Assembly: GCF_963662255.1 (NCBI RefSeq)
Contig: NC_085071.1
Location: forward strand, 4,180,701-4,244,700
DNA from: Cinclus cinclus
Taxonomy: Eukaryota > Chordata > Aves > Passeriformes > Cinclidae
DNA length: 64,000 nt
Direction of reading: 5' to 3'
Both the position numbers and the translations under genes were made by a program. Below the pieces are notes generated by a model. The model was given only the letters and a program-made list of their open reading frames with translations, was not told the DNA's origin and ran no database searches. Of the stretch, positions 57,978 through 64,000 are shown in pieces; position 1 is the stretch's first letter, and each line of letters begins with the position of its first letter.

Positions 57978-60900
57978 CTGAGGGAAATAGGGAAGCAGAA
58001 GTATTTGAGAAATGAAGCATGTGGTTGATAGGAGAGGACAGGCAGCACCTGGCAGGCTGACAGACTCCAGGGACGTGGGGCTTGATAAGGCTGGAAATAG
58101 GAATGTTTGAAGTGCCTGCTAGGAACAGATGAATGGTGCTGGGCTCAGAATAGAAGGTTTATTTCAGTCTAAAAAGGAAAACTGCTAAAAGAATAAAAGG
58201 CTCTAAACCCAGAGTAATCACAAGTGGGAGTGGGACAGTTGAAAGCACCAAGTTAATGCAAACCTTGGAAGAGGCAGGGCCACGCTACTGGCTGAGGCAA
58301 GGACACCTCCAGAGGCCAACTGGCCCATGGAAGTGAAAATTCCATGTAATTGCAGCCACATCCCTGTCTGTGCAGCCAGCTGACACTGCTTTAAAGGACA
58401 AGGAAGAAATAATAAAAAAAGCTTACCATCAAAAAACCCACCCCGTAAACTTTTATCTAAACTTTCAGAGGCAATCAAAAAAGATTTGATACTCCAAGAC
58501 ATAGGAATGTGACCCTATTTGCACAGCTCTGCTCAGGATCAATCCTGTCCTCTCTGCTTGTGCAGTTCCTGCAGCTGCTGTGATCAGTCACCAGCGTGGA
58601 GCACCCAGCCAGGATTTCTGTAGCAGCCAAAATAAATCAGATGTCCTTCCAAATACTCAGAGACAGAAGAGATTACACTGTAGCACTAAATGACTCAAAA
58701 TAGCCATTATTATTAATTACCTGGGCTATTTTCAAGCATGTATCCAGGTAAAGGTTAGAAAGTCCCTTAGAAGATGATTCAGGGAATCCTGTGACCACAC
58801 AAATATTTCGGTTACACCCTCCCTGATCTGGTCTCCTTGACCAATGAGTGAAATTTGCATTAACTGCATATTCACTAAGTTATAAACAAACTTCCCACCT
58901 AAAATGACTAATGAAAAAGAGCCAGAAAAAAAAAGGAACTATGTTAGTACAAACTTCATCTCTTTTTTACCCATTGATTAAAAATAGAGACATTCAGGTA
59001 CATAAACACTACTGATGAAGTGCTGCTGCTGCTGTTATATCCATTTTAAGGAAATTCCAGAGGACTGACTTGCAATGCCTTCACTTCCAGTGGCTCTCCA
59101 AAATTACATATATGGTTACCAAAGGCTTCAACTTCTGCCAAGGCACTTCCAGGAAAAACACAATGCCCGGCACAAGAGCAGCTGCTGGGAGAGTGGGTGG
59201 TGGTTCATCACCAGAGCTGGGACTTTCTAGAAATTGGAAGTTGGCTTTTATTAAAAAAAAAAAAAAAAGTTACATTCTCCTGTTCTTCCCTTTAACTATA
59301 CTAAAGATGATAGATTAACTCAACTGAAGTATGTGAATGTATTCCCATCAGAAAGCATGCAGGAAAAATAATAAAATTGTTGTTCCTGTTCTATTAGGAA
59401 ACAATAGATGTTGTTTTATTCCCTGTTGCCCCAGGGATGAGAATCAAAAGATACTGCCTCTGAGAACAAAGGACTGTTCTTGTGCTTGGTCATTTTTCAG
59501 GGAAAGAATGTGTGAAAGGATAATTTTTAAGTATTTCCATTTAATTTACTGAATATGTCTGTTGAACCACTTCCTGCAACACTTCCTACTCTGCTGCCTA
59601 CAACAATCCAATACTTGAGCGCTGGAAACCAAAACATGGAAGAAAGAAATGGTAGCAGGAACTACTGCAAGATACAGAAGATGTGGCACCAACTCTCAGA
59701 AAATCCCAAGAAGACCCCAAAATAGATTTTAAAAATACCACTTTGATCTGTTTAATAACTTTTGCCTTTCACTTTGATCTGCAGCACTTCCAGCCAAACC
59801 ACCCTGGTGTGTGCAACATGTGCCAAACACTCAGGTCCTGGATTCTTTGCCAACATTTTAAAGTTGATTCATTCCTAGTATATGAAGTAACCTCTACTAG
59901 GATAGAAACAGAGTTGCTATGCTCTATCAGCACTCAAAAGGTTAAACAAACTGCACACTGGAGTCACGTCAGCTCCCCAGAGTTAACTGCACTTGTAAAC
60001 CTACTGTGATACACATTTAGTTTTAAGAATAACCGACTCAGATAAAAAATGTTCAGCAAAACACCCTGCTCTGAAAGCATCTGTTCTTATAAAAAGGATT
60101 TTATATTTTTTTTTAATAAAGAGGTGCCCGTAAGTGAAGCAAAAGCCAACTGAGAACAGCAGCTCCTGCTGACCTCCCATTTCCCTCCTGCAATTCCTAT
60201 TTTTCCCCTGCCCACAGAGCTGTGCCTAGAGCACACAGCTCCTGGAGATGCTGTGTGTGGCCCTGAGCAGGGACTGCAAGCAGAAGCATTTGCACAATGC
60301 TATGGGAAGTCATCCTTAATCTGCCCTGCCAGAGTCCCACTTCCTTCCCACGGCTACAGAATGCCCTGCACCGGCTCCTCCTGCACCTGGGAAGGGCCAA
60401 GGTTGATGCTGCTGCCTGATCCAGATCTCCTCTTCCAGCAGGGAAACATGACTACACACATCTAGAGAGCATGTCCTGCTGGAAGCACTGCCAGGGATTT
60501 TCAGCTTTTGTTTTTTGGTTCATTTCTTCTGCAAGCCCAGTTCTAAGCTGTCCAGCAGATCTTCCCAAAGAGCACAGTCTCCCATCCAAAAACATTTGCT
60601 GTTTTTGGATGTGATCTGTGTGCTGAGTTTAGAAGTTCTGCTAAGGCATCACCCCCTGGGAAACAGACACCTGACAGCTTGTTTATCTGTCATAAAACCA
60701 CACTGTATAGAGCAAACTTTGCCTTCTCCATTCCCAAATCCTCGGGGTAATCCAGCAGATCACTGATGGAAACAATAGAGGAGCAAATGCTCCCAACTAA
60801 AGCACCACAATGGACTTTGCCCAGAAGGCAAACTATTGTCAGGAAATATTGGCACCAAAGTTAATGTTTTACCTCCTGACAGAACCAAGCACAACTCTGC

Positions 60901-63900
60901 TCCACTCTGAAGCAATGAAAAAAGGTCACCGTTCAGAGTCTCTCACAGCTATGCACTTCCATGAGCTTCCAGAGCTCTGGAATTTAAATGTTCACAATAG
61001 TGAAGGAAATCTTTTAAGGCCACTGACTGAAACCACTGCAATGCTCAAGAAAAGAACAAAAGCTGGAGGACGGCACATGACAATAGGTGGGATTTAACAG
61101 CTAAATCAGTGTGAAATTTAACAATCTGGCCAGTTACAGTATCTGGGGGAAGCAGTGCTCTTCTCCCAAAAATCACCAGGGCGTAAATCTAAAGATTACT
61201 CAATACAGCATTAAAAAAACAAAAACAGGTTTGGAAGCACTTCTTCCAGAACATCCAGGATTTTTTCACTAAATTTTTCTACTTTGCCCTTATATTTTGC
61301 AGTTACTTGAGAAGATAAGCCCAAACATTCCAAGACAAAAGGCTGATATTTTTCTCCTAAACCTGCTCCATATTTTTTGCACAGCAGCACTATCAATGAC
61401 AGCAGAATTTTACCATCAGTCCAACTTTTAGCACGTCCAGAAGAGAAGGGATATAAGAAGGTCTATTAAAAATCACAAGACAGGCAGTTTTACCTCTCTT
61501 TTCTTGCTTTGCCTACCTGCTTGAGCAGGCCACACCTTGCACCCTCTTCTGTCAGATTTCACCGTCTCAGCTTTTCCAATTATGAAATCAGGAAGAAAAC
61601 CTGAAATGAGAAGCAAATACACCTTTGTACATGCATTGCTGTACTGCCACCAGAGGTGAACTGGCTGCCCTAAGCTCCTGCTGCACCCAAAAGGTTCATC
61701 AGATCCCCAGTGTTTCAGAGAGCACACACACCACAGCTGACCAGGAATTTTTTCTTGGACTTTTATGGAAAATGTAAGTTTCAAAATGATCATTCATGCT
61801 TTCAAAATTTTAAGTCTTCTTCCTTCCTTGCTCCACCTCCCCTGCCCCATCCCACCTGCTGTGACACACATCTGTCAGTGCACCTGTACAGCCGTGCTGG
61901 AGTCATTTCTCTCAGCCCATTTGAATGGTCTTACTGGGCTCAGGACTAAGGATTTTCCCATACTGTTAAAGGAATCCACAAGCCAACAGAAATAATTCTT
62001 TTCCTGACAATTCATCCATCAGCATATCGCCGTCATCCAAGGGAGCCACCAGTCCACTGGGAGCTTTTCTGACAGGTCTACAGTTACATTTCAGAATCCT
62101 TCCATGCACTGCTGGAGGGGTGGAGGTTTTAGAAGAGAAAACAACAGTAAACACAACCTCAGAAATTGCTCCATGTTATTAAACCTCTGATCTAACAGCA
62201 AGAATGTCACTTACTCTGTGTTCAAACATAAAATAGACTTGTTTAAAGATATTAATGTCGTGTCCTTACTTCACTGAAAAAGCACAGTTTTCAAGTAGCC
62301 TTGAAACTTTTCTCTGAACTGGTGATTAAGTCCTGTTCTCACCCAGGAGGGAAGATGGTGTTGCAAAGTAAAGTGATTTTTAAGTCCTGCTTACCAATCT
62401 TGGGGAAAAGCCATGAAGAACAATACGCCACGATCCTTTTTTCTATTATTTTTACTTTGCCTTGTCCATCAATCTGAATGTCCATAAAAAGAAATCTCAA
62501 CTTTTATCTTACTAACACCTTTGACTTTCAGCCTTTCACAGTGGCAGAAAGAGTTTGCCATATCCATTATTTCTTGCTTTGTGACAGAACACTTGGGCTT
62601 TAGGGGTTTTTTGCCTATTTCCCAAACATTACTGTTGCCACCAAGGTCTGCTACAATCCCACACCCAGAGGTATCATCCAGACCAAAACCTGGATTCTCC
62701 TTTGGAGAAAAATACTATTCTTGTGTTTAGAGCACTACTACAGAAAAGGGAACCAACACACAACAAGCAGGAGTAACAAACCTTTCTTCCAGATAGTGAA
62801 AGGAAATTGGGAAACATGCTAAACACTCTGTGCTGCAGTGGAAATCACAGTGCAGGAGTTTCTTATTCCAGAACACTGTAAAGAACATTTCCACGTGCCA
62901 AGTCATGGGTTAAATGAAAAACATTGCTGGTTGTCGAAAAGCTTTTTTTCAGGAATTTGTTCCCTGCTTCCAACTGGCCTGTGTTACTTTGTGACTCTTT
63001 CCATCTTGCCCTCCTTTGTTGGAGGTCTTTCAGGCAGCACCACTGGGATTTCAGCCCTTCCCCAGCTGCTGCAGGACAGCCCTGCCCAGAGCAGCCAGCT
63101 GGCACAAGTTCCAGCTGAGCCCACTCCATCCCCAGGTGTCAGGGAGGATCCTGCACACGGAGCACTACAGCTGGCTAGACTGGAGAGGGGAACACAGCAC
63201 ACACCTCCCTGCCAAGGCAGCTGTTTGTGTTCATTACCTGAGCATAAACCCCAAAACACCTGGAAACAAGTCACGTGGCTTATGCACATGCCTCAGACAC
63301 AAGCACAGTGTGGTGAAATTCCTTACAGTGGTTTTCATTTCTAACGTGGTTTTTGCAAACACTCAGCTCATAAATATTAAATGTTTTGTAAAAGCATTTG
63401 AAGAAAGCTCTCTCGAAGAGTGGTAGGAAAACAAAAATTTGCTTTTTACTGGCCAGCATTTGAGTAAAGCTGTTGTGGTTTATTTTGTTGTGAGGCCCAA
63501 AGCAAATGAGGTGGCATCTCATTAGAGAGCACATTTCTGCCCAAGCCTCTTGGCATCCATTTGGTGTCACCAGCACAGACATTCAGCTCAGGAGGAACAG
63601 CTGAACTGCTTCTTCATTTGTTCAACACCCTTCATTATCAGGGAAGAAAAAAAAAATTAATTCTCCTTCTGCCAGCTCTACAATTCCTAATCCCAAGCCC
63701 CAAAACCCAAACAAGATTAGTTCATTCTAAAAAAAAAAGAAATAATCCCACAAAACACCTTACAAAGCGTGCTCTGTGTGATGAGGCAATAAGTATCACT
63801 GCAAAAATAAGCTTACAGAGTTGCAGCTCTCTCCATGTCCCTGAAGTGCAGCAGCAAGTGCAGAGAGCACACTCATCCTTGTTAGCTCAGAACCCAACTC

Positions 63901-64000
63901 TTGACACCTCACTTTCTACTGGATTCTTAATTTTCAAGGTGATTTTTGGTGCAAACCTTAAGTATGTTCTTGATATTAATGGAACTTTGGAGGGAAAGGG
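57978..64000. other. THRAP3 5' intron or upstream flank to the window edge
   Basis: AT-rich sequence with no CpG island, so the THRAP3 promoter is probably beyond the window. Apart from homopolymer tracts and the minus-strand exon-like series described separately (about 61.2-62.7 kb), I see no gene, CR1 copy or RNA gene here. Confidence 0.5.
61212..62702 (-). pseudogene. Unassigned exon-like series, possibly a decayed gene copy
   Basis: On the minus strand, five protein-like segments occur in order: ENPGFGLDDTSGCGIVADL onward (about 62702-62500), MDIQIDGQGKVKIIEKRIVA onward (about 62496-62400, good donor GTAAGC), VHGRILKCNCRPVRKAPSG onward (about 62119-61980), GFLPDFIIGKAETVKSDRR onward (about 61601-61517) and SWTDGKILLSLIVLLCKKYG onward (about 61430-61212). 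Segment 2 joins segment 3 in phase through GT-AG. Segments 1 and 2 overlap closely in different frames near a T5 run, which suggests a frameshift. Segment 3 runs into a stop near 61970. The last segment looks helical, like HEAT/ARM repeats. I do not recognise the protein. It could be a pseudogene, a fragment of an unannotated gene, or chance open frames. Confidence 0.3.

Overview
The window reads as a piece of a bird (sauropsid) nuclear genome. The evidence is several CR1 LINE fragments, compact introns, GC-rich promoter islands with minisatellites, and a six-gene block whose order and orientation match human chromosome 1p34 read in reverse. I cannot name the species. No prokaryotic features, CRISPR arrays, tRNA or rRNA genes were seen.

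Layout. Positions 1-1410 hold an LTR-like stretch, a 21/23-bp minisatellite and a GC-rich 19/20-bp minisatellite that runs up to the OSCP1 start codon. OSCP1 (+, 10 coding exons, 1413-11919, 379 aa) is followed by a 16-bp-period minisatellite and the LSM10 promoter. LSM10 (+, CDS 12946-13317, 123 aa) has a non-coding first exon. STK40 (+, 10 coding exons, 22342-35205, 435 aa) starts from a CpG island at about 14.2-14.55 kb carrying seven CCAAT boxes, and its polyadenylation signal is at 37192. EVA1B (+, CDS 39388-39950, 159 aa) follows. It converges on an SH3D21-like gene (-, polyadenylation signal near 40954, recognisable coding exons 41141-42291). THRAP3 (-, 10 coding exons, 45746-57953, 967 aa) fills most of the right half. 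From 57978 to the window edge is most likely its 5' non-coding intron or upstream flank, with an unassigned exon-like series on the minus strand at about 61.2-62.7 kb.

The four fully read multi-exon genes were assembled by matching GT-AG junctions and codon phase. Each gives a full-length product with no internal stop: OSCP1 379 aa, STK40 435 aa, EVA1B 159 aa, THRAP3 967 aa. These are housekeeping or regulatory genes rather than one pathway: solute-carrier partner (OSCP1), histone pre-mRNA processing (LSM10), pseudokinase/ubiquitin-ligase adaptor (STK40), small membrane protein (EVA1B), CD2AP/CIN85-like adaptor (SH3D21) and RNA processing/transcription cofactor (THRAP3).

The main oddities are the CCAAT array at STK40, an in-frame upstream ATG joined by splicing in STK40, the apparent absence of SH3-domain exons for SH3D21, nested donors in THRAP3, three different minisatellites around OSCP1, and the unassigned coding-like exons near the right end. 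I found no convincing new biological system.
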